DNA from: Dipteris shenzhenensis
Taxonomy: Eukaryota > Polypodiophyta > Polypodiopsida > Gleicheniales
NCBI GenBank assembly: GCA_047967505.1
Contig: CM106538.1
DNA: 64,000 nt
Strand: one strand, 5' to 3'
Shown piece by piece: positions 20,050-31,620 of this stretch. Under the pieces are notes generated by a model. The model saw nothing but the letters and a program-made list of their open reading frames with translations, was not told where the DNA came from and did no database searches. The position numbers were made by a program, and so were the translations under genes. Numbering within the stretch: position 1 is the stretch's first letter; each line of letters starts with the position of its first letter.

Positions 20050-23030
20050 TCAGGAGCATCTTTCCATGTCACTCCACATAGGGAGTGGTTTACCATTTAT
20101 GATGCAGGAAGGAAAGGAATCGTGAGACTTGGAAATGATTATCCATGTGACATTGTTGGAGTGGGAGATATCCACTTGTCTCTTCCTAATGGTTCTACAT
20201 TTGTACTCAAGAATATTAGGCATGTTCCAAATCTAAAAAAGAGCTTGATAAGTATGGGACAGCTTGATGATGATGGCTATCATGTGTTTTATGGCAACAA
20301 TACATGGAAAATTAGCAAAGGGTCACTTGTGATTGCTAAAGGTTCCAAGCATGGAACGTTGTACTCAATGCATGTGTCAAGCATAAGAGATAATGTAATC
20401 AATGTAACCGAGCAACCATCCATCTCTTTGTGGCATCATCAGTTGGGACACATGAGCATGACAAGAATGAAGATACTTTTTGGTTTGCAGTATGTTCCCG
20501 TGTAACTTTTCAGATTTTAGCATGTGTGAGCATTGCATGTATGGGAAGCAAACATGGATCATTGGGTGGTGCTTCTTACTTTGCTACTTTCATTAATGAT
20601 GCTACACAAAAAGTGTAGGTCTATCCTCTTCGGAAGAAGAGTGATGTCTTTGATGCATTTCAAAAGTTCTTAGCATTTGCTGAAAATCAGTCAAGCAAGA
20701 AGCTCAAATGCATGTGCACTGATAATGGAGGAGAGTATACCTCTCATGCATTTAAGAATTTTTGTGAGCTACATGGCATCAAGCGGGAGTTGACTACTCT
20801 TGAGAATCCTTCTCAGAATGGGGTTGCTGAGAAGATGAATAGACCTATTCAAGAAAGGAATATAAGCATGCTTTCTAATGCCGATCTACCTCATGGCTTT
20901 TGGGTTGAGTCTATCAAGACAGCAGTACATCTTATCAATAGATCGCCTAGCAAGGCACTAGATGGGAAAGTGTTGGAAGAGGTTTGGTCAGGCAAGCCAC
21001 CATCTTATGGACATCTTCGTGTATTTGGCTGTGAAGCTTATGTTCATATCCCTAAGGAAAAATGCAGCAAGCTTGATCCAAATTCAAGGAAGTGCATTTT
21101 TCTTGGATATGGTGATTCAGGCGAGATGGGATACCGATTGTGAGATCCAGAGGCTAGGAAGACAGTATGCAACCATGATATTATCTTTAATGAGGACAAG
21201 ATGCACAAGAAGCTAGAAAATACTGTTGAGATACATAGAGTGGTGTTTCAAGAGGATAGACAACCATCATATGAGAGGCATGCATAACCTGATCCACATG
21301 ATGCAGGGCATGGACAACCCATAGATCGTGAGGTGGGAGAGCCACATCTAGGTGGACAACCTCAGGTTATGCATGAAAATCAGTTGGCACAGCAAGATGC
21401 TCATGGTGAGCAAGTGTTGAGATGTTACACTAGAGTCTCACGACCTCCATAGAGATATACTCCATCTCTAGATTATGTCATGTTGACACATTGTGGTGAG
21501 CCTTCATTCTTTGAGGATGCTATGTCTAAGAATGACAAGCATAAGTGGGAGAAGGCTATGCAGTCAGAGATGGATTCTTTGATGAAGAATGCTACTTGGG
21601 ATTTGGTTTATTTGCCCAAAGGAAAGCATGCATTGCCATGCAAATGGGTTTACAAGTTGAAGATGTCTCCAGCAAATGCATTGCCTAAGTATAAGGCAAG
21701 GTTGGTAGCCAAGGGTTTTAAGCAGGAGAAGGGTATTGACTTTGATGAGATCTTTTCCCCAGTGGTGAAGATGACTACCCTTCATATAGTTATTGCATTG
21801 GTTGCCAGAGAGGACATGGAGCTTGTCCAAATGGATGTAAAAACAACTTTTCTACATGGAGATCTTCATGAGAACATCTATACGCAGCAGCCAGAGGGCT
21901 TTGTTGTGCAGGGCAAAGAACGGATGGTATGCAAGCTTCAGAAAAGTCTTTATGGGCTGAAGCAGGCTCCTAGGGAGTGGTACCATAAGTTTGATGCATT
22001 TATGTGATCCCAAGGCTACACACGGAGTGAGACAGATCATTGCCTCTACACAAAGAAGGCATCAGATGGCAGCCTTCTTATTTTGATTTTATATGTTGAT
22101 GACATGCTTATTGCTGGGAAATCTACTTTGGATGTGGATGCCTTGAAGAAAAGGTTGCATGAGACCTTTGACATGAAGGATTTGGGTGATGCCAGTCACA
22201 TACTTGGCATGAGGATTGTTGGGATAGGAACACAGAAAGAGTACATTAGCAAGGTACTTGAGCATTTCAATATGGAGAGGGGGAAGTCCATAAGTACTCC
22301 GTTGCCTCCATATGTGAAACTCAGCCAAGTGGACAGTAGCCCTAAGTCAACGGGCTGAAATGGCAAAGATACCTTATGCATCTGCAGTAGGAAGCTTGAT
22401 GTATGCCATGGTTGCTACACGTCTAGATATTGCTTTTGCAGTGGGAGCTATTAGCAGGTATATGGCAAATCCTAGCAAGAAGCATTGGGAGGTAGTGAAA
22501 GGTATCATGAGATACTTGAATGGTACAAAGAACATGTGCATTTTCTTTGGGAGAAAGGACACATCTGTTGTTGGATATGTAGATGCTGATTTTGTAGGGA
22601 ATGTAGACACCAGGAGGTCTACTACAGGATGTGTTTTCTCATTCACTGGAGGTGCAGTTTCATGGGTCTCTCATTTGCAGCCATGTATGGCTTTGTCTAC
22701 CACTGAGGCAGAGTATGTTGCAGCCACTGAGGCATGCAAGGAAGCTATATGGCTTACTCATCTAGTGGGAGACTTGAGCATTGCAGGAGAGGTTCCAATT
22801 TTGCACTGTGATAGTCAGAGTGCCATCCAGTTGGCACAGAATCCTCTCTTCCATGCAAAGACAAAGCATATTAAGTGAAGTATCACTTCATCAAAGAGGT
22901 GATTGAGGACCAAGTGCATCTAGCTTCTCAAGGTTCACACAGATGAGAACCCTACAAATCTTCTTACAAAGAGTCTATCCTCAGAGCGGTTTGCACATTG
23001 CAGAGTATTGATGGGTGTTGGATGACATTA
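20050..23030 (+). pseudogene. Pol of copia B: protease end, integrase, reverse transcriptase, RNase H
   Basis: Resumes at SGASFHVTPHREWF; the catalytic Asp of protease lies at the junction and is lost. Next come the GAG-pre-integrase domain (SLWHHQLGHMSMTRM, about 20425) and integrase 20520-21140, with TDNGGEYTSHAF and QNGVAEKMN. A deletion near 20550 removes the first catalytic Asp (HSDVCGP in relatives). Reverse transcriptase (about 21480-22370) contains CKWVYKLKM, VQMDVKTTFLHGDL, YGLKQAPREWY and YVDDMLIAG, the last with the catalytic Asp pair. RNase H (22360-23030) contains YVDADFVGNVDTRRSTTGCV and ALSTTEAEYVAATEACKEAIWL. At least four stops or frame changes (about 20503, 20617, 21141, 22005, 22356, 22876) show it is dead. 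Confidence 0.93.
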
Positions 23031-23065
23031 GGATGCCCATCTTCTCCCTTAAAGGTGCATTGGCC

Positions 23066-23079
23066 TTTAAGTGGGAGGT
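23066..23079 (+). other. Polypurine tract of copia B
   Basis: TTTAAGTGGGAGGT immediately before the 3' LTR; priming site for plus-strand DNA. The same phrase precedes the LTRs of elements D and E. Confidence 0.8.
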
Positions 23080-23228
23080 TGTTGGGGTAAAGGCCAATGG
23101 CCTAGTATATACCCCTTTGTACCATACATACATAATAAGAACTTACCTTTATATGGGTGAATTAGCACCCACACATTTTGGTGTTCTCCCTTTCTTTGTT
23201 GCTCTCCGATAAGACCTCCTCTCCATCA
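23080..23228 (+). repeat. 3' LTR of copia B
   Basis: 149 bp; TGTTGGGG... to ...CTCCATCA, followed by the target-site copy CTCTG. Confidence 0.93.
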
Positions 23229-26118
23229 CTCTGTATCAATTCCATTGGTGTGTACATAATTTGTATCCTCCTTTGATAAGAGAATGTCATAAGAGAAGTT
23301 GAAGGCTGAACCAATTACTACTATTGTACTTTGCAAGTTTAGCACCAAGGTGTTCTTCTTGATCTCTGCATACTCTTTCTCTAGAGTCTTTGGCATCTTT
23401 CCTCTTGCATCCTCTGTTGGAGTGCCATCTGCATCTAATGAACACACCCACTTTTTGGCCCACAACTTGCCAATCATTTGATCAAGACCAAGGACTTTTT
23501 TCTTATCCACATTAACAACTTTGCCATCCAACTGTTGATCCGAATTCAATAAAAACAATACTTTCAATAAGCAGCTTTGCTTTTGACCATTCTGATGTGA
23601 CTACTTCATCCAAGTGATTATGCTTGCTCTTCTTCCCAAAGAAGCAGTCACCATCAAGCAACTATTGGCATACATCCTTCGTTATTTTAATCTAGAACAT
23701 ACTGTAATGGTCTCCACTAAACAATAGATAGTTGCTTTATTGTTGCTTTTTTTTTACCTACCACATGCTCTAGTGCCTCATAGGATATCTTGTCTGCTTC
23801 ATATGCTTTACAGACATCCAAGATAATATGAAGTATTGACTCCTCACAAACCATTATGCAAGTAAAGGCCCTATATCTTGCAACTGCGGTCTTCAAGTCC
23901 TACACACCTGACTGTGTGTCATTCATTACACCATTCAAGCATCTATTAAAATGAGTCCACTTCATATTGTATTCAGTGGTAGGTCTCCTTCCCTTTATTG
24001 TTTATGGTGAGCTGCATCCAATCCATAACTCCCTTGCCTTTATTAGAATCTTGGAACAAGTTGAGTTTTTCCTTCTAGTCAATAGAGCCAGATTCAAGAA
24101 TATATTTTGAGTCATCATTAAATAAGCATATGTAATAGATGACCCATTGAAACTTTTGTAGATACTCAATGTGATTTAATTTTTCTTTTCATTCCTCCTC
24201 AAGGGTGATTCTACAAGCTTCGCAAAAATGTTGCCCATCAACAATGGGCTCAAGCCTGCATTGATCAACAAGGAACCAGTTCTTTGCGAGCATATATCTC
24301 TTCTCGATGTCATTCCCATATCTCGTCTTGTAGAGATTAGCTTCACTAGCAAAGTCACTATCTTTGAACTCTTCAAAGGCTTTGAGAAAATCTCCGTGCT
24401 TTTGAAATGTGACTTCCTTCAACTTAGGATCATCTTCTAGAAGTCTCACAAACTTCATTGGATGGAGTGACATTGCCAGCAAATGGCATTTTAGCATTCC
24501 TGGTCTCTTCATACAACTTGCATGCAAAATGCACATCCAGCTTCCATTAATTTGTGAACAAGGAAGCTCAATCAATGAGTAGTGTGATGACAAGGAATTC
24601 TACCAATCCCCAAATATAACCCTCGTCTTCAGGAGGATGTACATTTTCCATGCTTATAGAAAAATCAACAAATGCATCTTCTTCGTCCTCTGTATCCTCA
24701 TTGGCACTATCCAATTGCTCGCCTGGTGCTAAATAACTTGCACTCACTCAGTCTTCCTGTGGAGCTAGAGTTTTTTTTGCTCTCTTTCTTGGAATGTGGA
24801 AGTTAATCTTGCCCCGGGATGACTCACTCACTTTCTTGTAGTTTTAGTTAGAGATGGAGTATCGGTACTTAACGCCATGGTGGTTATGGGGGGTACAACC
24901 TCAGAATGAGATGCTATTGGTGGCACACTTACTGTAGGTACTATTGCTGGCACACTTACTGCAAGTACAACAACACTCTGCAAACCATCCCAATTTATCC
25001 TGAGTAATCTCAAGGCATCAATTAGTTCTACAGATCCTTGCATTGAATTTGGTACAAGCTTTAACATGTACTTCTTGTCCATTGCCCATAGCTTATATAG
25101 CATGTCTTCATTCTTACTTCTGCATGCAACTTCAACCGAACCATTGTCTTTAATATTTATCATTGAAACTACTCCACCATTTCTTATTACCTCTTCATGG
25201 TAATTGGAGCTTGACAATGCCTCGTTAGTGATCACCAAGAAACACTTTAAATCCCACTTCAAGGAATTTCCCAATCATCTTAGGAGACATGATTCTCTGC
25301 AATTAAACAAATAAAAATGTTTAATTAAAATTTCAACCCAAATAATATTAATTTTAATTACATTATATCAGGAAAATTTGTGGTGCACTCTTTGAATTGA
25401 GAGTGTTGCCAGTAACTATAGAAGTTGTGAGTGATAAATACATTTAAGTGTTGCAAGTATTGAGGGATGATGATGGATGGAGGAGTTTCCTTGTATAAGA
25501 ATTTTATTCTTTTCTTTGCATCACCTTTTCCCGTATCCTCATACGTATTCCATCTTATCAATGCACCATTTGGATCATCCAACTCACATGGGCAAAACAA
25601 TGGTTGTGGGCACTTGTCACATTTGCGCAATAAGCATTCAAGCTTGTGCCATTCAGCATCCTCTTCCTTTGGACATACTACCAAACGTCACATTTTAGAC
25701 ACAAAAGAACAACTGCTGGTGTGGGCAACACACGTGTCCTCCCCTTAGGGCCTACAAACCTTGCATAAGCAATCACACATATCTCCATGCAATAATGTGC
25801 TATTCTGCCTCTCCTTGAGCCATTTAGTAACAATAGGAAGACATGCCTGCTATTTTTCTATTTGTTGCATGAGTTTCTGTTGATCATTTTCCTTCTGCTC
25901 TTTATACACCTGAAAATTTTTCTATAACTGTGCCAAGTCTTGTTTAATCTTCTGCATCTCAGTGCTTTCCTGGACCTTTTGCAACGATTTATGATTTTCT
26001 TCCTGTAGATCAAAAATGGCAGTAGCAGCTTGATGCTGGGCTGCCTACATCTGATTTCCAAAACTTTGTACAATTTCAACTACATGGTTGAATTGCTCAA
26101 ATGAAATAGCAAACACAG
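23229..26118 (-). pseudogene. Unrecognised gene family 'U', copy 2: main part
   Basis: Read on the minus strand. (a) 26118 to about 25700: a coiled-coil-like stretch (QFNHVVEIVQSFGNQ, then MQKIKQDLAQLQKNF) and Cys pairs CDCLCKVC and CLKC. (b) 25684-25358: CPKEEDAEWHKLECLL, CDKCPQPLFCPCEL, WNTYEDTGKGD and FYSYWQHSQFKEC. (c) A possible short intron, 25297-25361, ending TTAATTGCAG. (d) 25274-24828, matching U1 segment 1, then a Pro/Ser/Thr-rich part. (e) 24593-24189 with GQHFCEACRITLEEE, matching U1 segment 3. (f) about 24150-23700, matching U1 segment 4. (g) 23567-23229 with KWVCSLDADGTPTED. Frame and meaning continue across copia B into 15214. Several stops and frame changes make it a pseudogene. 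Part (b) recalls, from memory only, Cys-rich domains of uncharacterised transposon proteins. Function unknown. Confidence 0.6.
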
Positions 26119-27537
26119 AACTACACCGGTCCCATGTGCAAACATTGCTGCACTCAATTCAGGCATGTCTGCATCCAACGTAAACATCCTGCCCTTCTTC
26201 TTTCCTTTTGCTATCAAGCGACCATTATTTTTCATATCCTCAACAAAGCATCCATGAGGATTAAATCTGACCTGCAAGCCCTGCTCAACCATCTGACCAA
26301 CAGAAACCAGGTTCTTGGTGATGTTCGGGACATGAAATACATCAGACAAGTATTTCTTTTTCCCATCCTGCATAGACAAAGGAATTTTGCCAATCTGCAC
26401 AATAGGATGTGCAGTATCATCACCAGTCTCCACAAATCCTGGTTTTTCCATTTTTCTTGCATCCTGCATCCATTCAACATGACCTGTCATGTGGTTTGAT
26501 GCACCCGAGTCAACATACCACACATCATTGCTTTCTTCTGCAATTGTTACAGAATTTGTCATATGCTGCACCATAAACAAATGCTCAATTCTGTCATCAC
26601 CCTGTCTACTAGAGGATGCATAATTGCCTTGCTGCAATTTTCCACTCATAATGTCATTCTGCTTTTTGTAGCAGTCTTTAGCCATATGACCCATTTTGCC
26701 ACAATAGTAGCATTCAACATTGCTGTTTGCATTTTGGCTTCTCTGCCATCCACCACGGCCTCTTTGGCTCCCCCTGCCTCTAGAGTTACCACGTCCTCCT
26801 GCATAGGACTGGTTTTCTTGCGTTTGCTGCATATTCTGATTTCTACCACGGCCTGCAGATCGGCCTCCTCTACCTCTGCCTCTACCTCTGCCAGCATTTG
26901 AGTAGAAGACAGTTTCTTTTGAAGTTCCTGCTGAAGAAGATGCACCCCCATTTCTCTGCTCTTCAGAAATTAGAAGAGCAATCAACTCCTCAAAATCAAT
27001 AAAGTTTTCACGGATGGCAATGGATGTCCGGAACTGTGCATAATCCTTTCCTAGACCATTCAAGGTCACAGAAACCAAATCATCATCATCCACTGGCGAC
27101 CCAATGGAAGCAAGTGCATCTGCAATTTTCTTCACTTTCATGTGGTAGTCATTTATGCTCAAATTTTCTCTCTGCACATTGTGCAACTCCTGTTTGAGTT
27201 GCATTTTCCTGGCTTGCGTATTTGTGCTATACATTTTTGCCAAAGTATCCCATGCCTCCTTTGGCGTATTTGCATCCTGAATATGCACAATCATGGAGTC
27301 CGAAATACTGATAGATAGCCAGTACATAACTTTCCTGGCTCTCTCACACCATCCTTTGAATGCCTGCATTTCCTGTTGACTGGGAACATTAGGAAGAACA
27401 GGTTCTTCTTCATTTCCTGTAATGAATTCCCAATAGCCTTTTCCCATCAAGAAATTCGTCATTCTAAACTTCCATGCCTGGAAGTTGTTCTTGTCAAGCT
27501 TTTCAGTGACAATTTGTGAAAGAGAATCAGATGCCAT
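26119..27537 (-). pseudogene. Gag-protease of copia C1, truncated but otherwise open
   Basis: Start placed at MASDSLSQIV, five codons inside the longest frame (which begins at 27552). In that longer numbering: the UBN2-type gag domain spans roughly residues 15-220, an Arg/Gly-rich RGRGRGRGG box lies near 222, the zinc knuckle CYYCGKMGHMAKDC starts at 281, and the protease catalytic motif DSGASNHM is at 348-355. No stop occurs from the start to the break, so loss of function comes from the truncation alone. The protein would package RNA and cleave the polyprotein. It is nearly identical to C2 (58894 down to 57480), with only scattered differences. Confidence 0.93.
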
Positions 27538-28025
27538 TACAGAACACTGCAAAATATTTTGTCACTGCAAAAAAACACAGCTTTTGCCTCACACGGGCAG
27601 ATCTGCAAAACCGACGAGAGTGGTATTTCACCACACAGTCACTTCCTAGTGACGATTTTGCATCAACAGGCAATAGGCATGAATCTGCAACTCCCAATAT
27701 CTCTGCACACAGGCATACGATGCAATTTCTGCGGCACCTTTCCACCGACTAGCCACGCAGTGGTCGCACAACAAAAAACAGGGCCTTTTTCTGAGTGCCT
27801 ACGAAGAACTTCCGCCTTCAAAACGGGCCCCGAAACGGCCTCGAATCAGAAAAATAAAGTCACACCGCGAAGGGCGTCTCAATCTGAAACAGTGCACTCC
27901 TGCACTTCTGGCTGTGCTACCTGCAGAGATTTGCTCCCAAACTCGAAATAGGAAAGCAACCATTGTCCTCTTACCAGGACACCACGAACTTGGCTTGCTT
28001 TCTTGAGCTCCTTACCATGAACAAG
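27538..28025 (-). other. Leader of copia C1
   Basis: Non-coding leader, nearly the same as in C2 (58880-59411) but lacking a segment of about 45 bases (AAGGGCTTTGCCC region) that C2 has at 59205-59250. Confidence 0.7.
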
Positions 28026-28037
28026 GCTCTGATACCA
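28026..28037 (-). other. Primer-binding site of copia C1
   Basis: GCTCTGATACCA on the plus strand, i.e. TGGTATCAGAGC on the minus strand. Confidence 0.92.
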
Positions 28038-28391
28038 TGTGAAGATTGTGGGAGAGAGGGAAGGAGTCTCACTTGCGGCTTTCTCACAATCACAAATGGG
28101 GGAATACACACAAAGGTGGAGGCTGAAAACAGTTTTCCTCTTCTTAGTTGTGTAAGCCAAAAGAACTCAAGTACAAAGAAATAGAAGAACCCTATATGTG
28201 GGTCTCAAAACCAAACTCAACTAACTAAGGTGGCATACTAACTGAGCCACGAACTAGTGTAGATAAGGATAGCTGTCATCCAGCTATTATTCGTGGGCGG
28301 TGTACCAACTGCATCTCCAGCTAACAAGTCGGTGACATAAGTACACAACGGTCACCCTGGCATATCTCGAGTGGAGCTCGATATCTCAACA
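28038..28391 (-). repeat. 5' LTR of copia C1
   Basis: 354 bp; on the minus strand TGTTGAGATATCGAGCTCC to ...CAATCTTCACA. Matches the LTRs of C2 and C3. Confidence 0.92.
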
Positions 28392-31090
28392 GAAGAAGCA
28401 TGTTGAGCTTCAAGGCATGGATGCTAGGGTTTCCACTGATACTAGCAGTGATGAAGGCATTCTTTTGTCTATGTCTGACCCCTCCTTCCTGGCCACTAAT
28501 GTACCCATTCTCAATGATTGGATGTTAGATCCATGTGCTTCATGTCATATGACCCCTCATACATCATGGTTCAGTGCATATCAGGAATGCATTGTGGAGA
28601 GCAGTTTGATGGGCATTGATCATTTTATGGATGTCTATGGTTATGGGGATATCCACCTTGTTATGCCTAGTGGCTCTATTCTTGTTCTACAGAGGGTTAG
28701 GCATATACCAGGACTTGCTATGAGCAAGATCAATACTAGACAGCTGGTTGAGGCAGGTTATCATGTCTCTCTAGGTGATCATGCATGGAAGATTGCTAGA
28801 GGCAATTTGGTTATGGTGAGGGGATCATGGGTCGGATTCTCTTATGCATTGCATGTATCAGGTGTCCAAGATCAGATGCTTATGATAAGTAAGCAGCCAT
28901 CAGTTAGTTTATGGTATGCTAGACTTGGACATATGTCTGCTGCAGGTATGGAAGCCCTTACAACATTAAGATACATTCTTGTTATGGATGTCTTTCAAAT
29001 TTATGTCATGATTGTCATGATGGTCAATAGTCAAGATCCTCTTTTGTGAGGAAGACAGTCAGTGATAGGTATGTTGAGCCATTGCAGTTGTTTCATAGTG
29101 CAGTTTGTGGGCCTATGCCTACTGTTTCACTGGGTGGTGCCTCTTACTTTGTGACATTTATTGATGCTGCTACAAAGTACATATCGGTATATCCGATTCA
29201 TCAAAAGCATGATGTATATGATACATTTCAGTGCTTCTTGGGTAATGCTGAAAATCAGTCAGGAAAGAAGCTATTGAGCTTGATGATTGATGGTGATGCA
29301 CAGTTTACCTCTCCTAGATTTCAGCATCTATGTGATACACTTGGTATCAGGAGGGTGTTGACCACTCCTCATCTTTCTGCTCACGATGCCTTAACAGAAG
29401 GCATAAATCAGATTCTATTGGATAGGATTGGTAGCATGACGATATGCAGGTCTTACCGAATGCTATTGGGCTGAGGCATGTAATACAGCTGCATACTTGC
29501 TTAACAAGTCACCCAAGAGATCTCTGGATGGTAGAGTGCCATTTGAGGTCTTGACAGGTAGGGCAACATGTTATGTGTATTTACGTGTGTTTGGCTACGA
29601 GGCTTATGCTCATGGTTCCCGATCGAGGAGGTGTATCTTCCTTGGATAGAATGAGTCTAGCAGGGACTACAAGTTATGGGATTCTTCTGCTAGAGAGCTG
29701 ATATGCAGCCATCATGTCTATTTCAGAAAGGATGCTATGTTTAGATAGCCCAAGACTGTGGATAGCAGAAGAGTGGTGTTCCAGGACGGTGTAAGTGCAC
29801 TAATACCTCCGAATTCTTTGCAGGGGCAACCCATATCCCTTGGAGTGGAAGGTTTTTCTCACAGTGAACATGTTATACAATTGGGACAGCCACGGTTGCT
29901 TCCTGATTTTGGTTAGAGACGGTCAGATGTCTCGAGTATTCCACAGGTTTATATTCCTATGGAGATTATTGATGCATCTTCTATGGACAATTACAATTTG
30001 CTCCTAGGATGCGGAGTGCCTCTTGCATATGAGGATGAGGCTATGCATGGTGAGCAGGATACCTGAGCTAGTGATGCCCAGTATGATCCATTGGCTAGTT
30101 ATGCCAGGATAGATGTGGTTTCCGCAATTATTGACTCAGGTCATATTGCGCATGGGTAGGAATCATTGATATGTTTGCTTCGAAAGTGCCTCCATGGCCA
30201 GAAGCAATCCCCTCGAGCTCGCCTTCATAGGTTTGATACCGTTATGAGAGCTCAGGATGTGATGCGCAGTGAGACAGGTTATGGTCTCAGTATTCAAAAG
30301 GTTGCTATCCTTCTGAGGCTACTTGCCATATGGACCTTTATGGACACGGATGCTTTGCAATGGGAGCTACATGGTCTTGATGATGCTTGTCTTCAAATAC
30401 TTGGTTGTTTCAATATGGAGAAGGGGAAGTTACTAAGTACTCCATTGTCTGTATTGGCTCCATACTTGAAACACAGCAAGTTTGACAATCACAGATCAGT
30501 TGAGCAGTAGGTTATCGTTGATATGGCAGCCATAGTACTTCATGCATCCATGACTGGGTTGAGACGGTTCTCACATGTTTGCCATTGGGGCTACACTTCC
30601 AGTTCTTGCTTCCATTGCAGTGGGAGTTGGTAGCATGATTATGGCAGATTTTGGCAGTAGGGAAGCGGTTGTGGACATTAGGTCCTTATGCTTCCAGGAG
30701 CAGCATGCAGGTGATGCAAGTTTGGTAGACTAGCAAAGGTCTACTATAGGGCATGTGCTTATGGTCACAAGTGGTACAGAGACATCTTTGCACAGTGACA
30801 GTTTGGGTGCTATGGACTTAGAAGTTAGCATAGGAGCACATGGTGGTGAGAGTTCACTCTCCCAGTGAGATCTTGCATGAGATCTTGGTTGACAGGCATC
30901 TACAGCTTGTCATTTTCTATCCTGCAAGCCTGATGTCTACTAGTAGCTTATCCTCTATGCACTTTTCACATTGTAGAGTGCCGATGGGCATAGGATGATG
31001 GTCTTGTCATCTTGTTTTTCAACCTATGGCTGATTGTATTGTACGTGTACTATACTTGCTTAAAAGGCATGCTGCCTTTAAGTGGGAGGT
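28392..31090 (+). pseudogene. Copia element D: protease to RNase H, strongly decayed
   Basis: Begins abruptly at the C1 LTR edge, so gag is missing. 28417-29049 reads protease with DPCASCHMTPH in place of DSGASxHMTPH, then VYGYGDIHLVMPSGS and WYARLGHMSAAGM (GAG-pre-integrase). 29046-29474 is integrase with SAVCGPMPTVSLGGASYFVT and MIDGDAQFTS, in which both catalytic acidic motifs are altered. RT survives only as scraps near 30166-30510 (LRKCLHGQKQSPRARLHRFD, compare YGLKQAPREWYHKFD). RNase H is a faint trace to about 30850. It is related to element B in sequence and LTR start. Confidence 0.85.
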
Positions 31091-31240
31091 TGTTGGGGTA
31101 AAGGGCAATGTGCCCACCCACTTGTACAGGGCCCGAATATACTCATATATATATGATAGAGGAATAAGCTGGAGTAGCTTTTGCTCCACCATATACGGTG
31201 TCTCTTATCCCTTCCTAAGTGCTCCCTCTTCTCCCACACC
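31091..31240 (+). repeat. Start of the 3' LTR of copia D
   Basis: TTTAAGTGGGAGGT is followed at 31091 by TGTTGGGGTAAAGGGCAATG, sharing its first 16 bases with the LTR of B. A TATA-like ATATATATATG lies at about 31147. The right end is not defined. Confidence 0.65.
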
Positions 31241-31620
31241 CCCCCTCCTCCTCCCTCTATCCACACGCCTCCTCCTCCTCCCTCCTCCCACATGCATCCT
31301 CCTCCTCCTCCCCCTGAGGCTTTTTCCTACTCCTCCTCCTCCCATATGCCCATCCATGCTCCTCTTCCCTCATGCTCATGCATGGTTCTCCTTTTTCTTC
31401 TCCTTCCTACTGCATATGCATGCTCCTCTTGCCTCATGCTCATGCCTGCTCCTGTTGCTTCTCCTCCCCCTTGCTCATGCCTATTCGTCTGCCCTCATTG
31501 CTCATGCCTAGTCCTCCCCTTGCTTCCCCTACCTCGTAATCATGCATGGTCCTTCTCATCCCTCCTCATCCATGACACACCTTCCCCTATCACACTCTCT
31601 GTAAACTTTGCGACTATTGA
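31206..31620. repeat. Pyrimidine-rich CTCCTC / CATGCTC repeat
   Basis: C/T-rich low-complexity sequence with repeated TCATGC(C/A)TG and CTCCTCCTCC. Overlapping Ser/Pro/Leu frames are compositional. It may belong to the D LTR. Confidence 0.7.

Larger units (their letters stand above)
15215..23228 (+). mobile_element. Copia element B, full-length but with a nested fragment
   Basis: Both LTRs are present (15215-15360 and 23080-23228) and the element is flanked by a perfect 5-base target-site duplication, CTCTG (15210-15214 and 23229-23233). The LTR pair differs at about eight sites plus one 3-base indel in about 147 bases, so this is not a recent insertion. The region between gag and protease (17425-20049) is replaced by foreign non-coding sequence. 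The element sits inside an exon of gene U2, in the opposite orientation. Confidence 0.93.
26119..28391 (-). mobile_element. Copia element C1 (C family), 5' half
   Basis: 5' LTR, primer site, leader, gag and protease, ending in the GAG-pre-integrase region at 26119 where C2 continues with ADIDIWHK. Beyond the break is gene U2, running in the same direction. No 3' LTR was found in the window. Confidence 0.87.
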
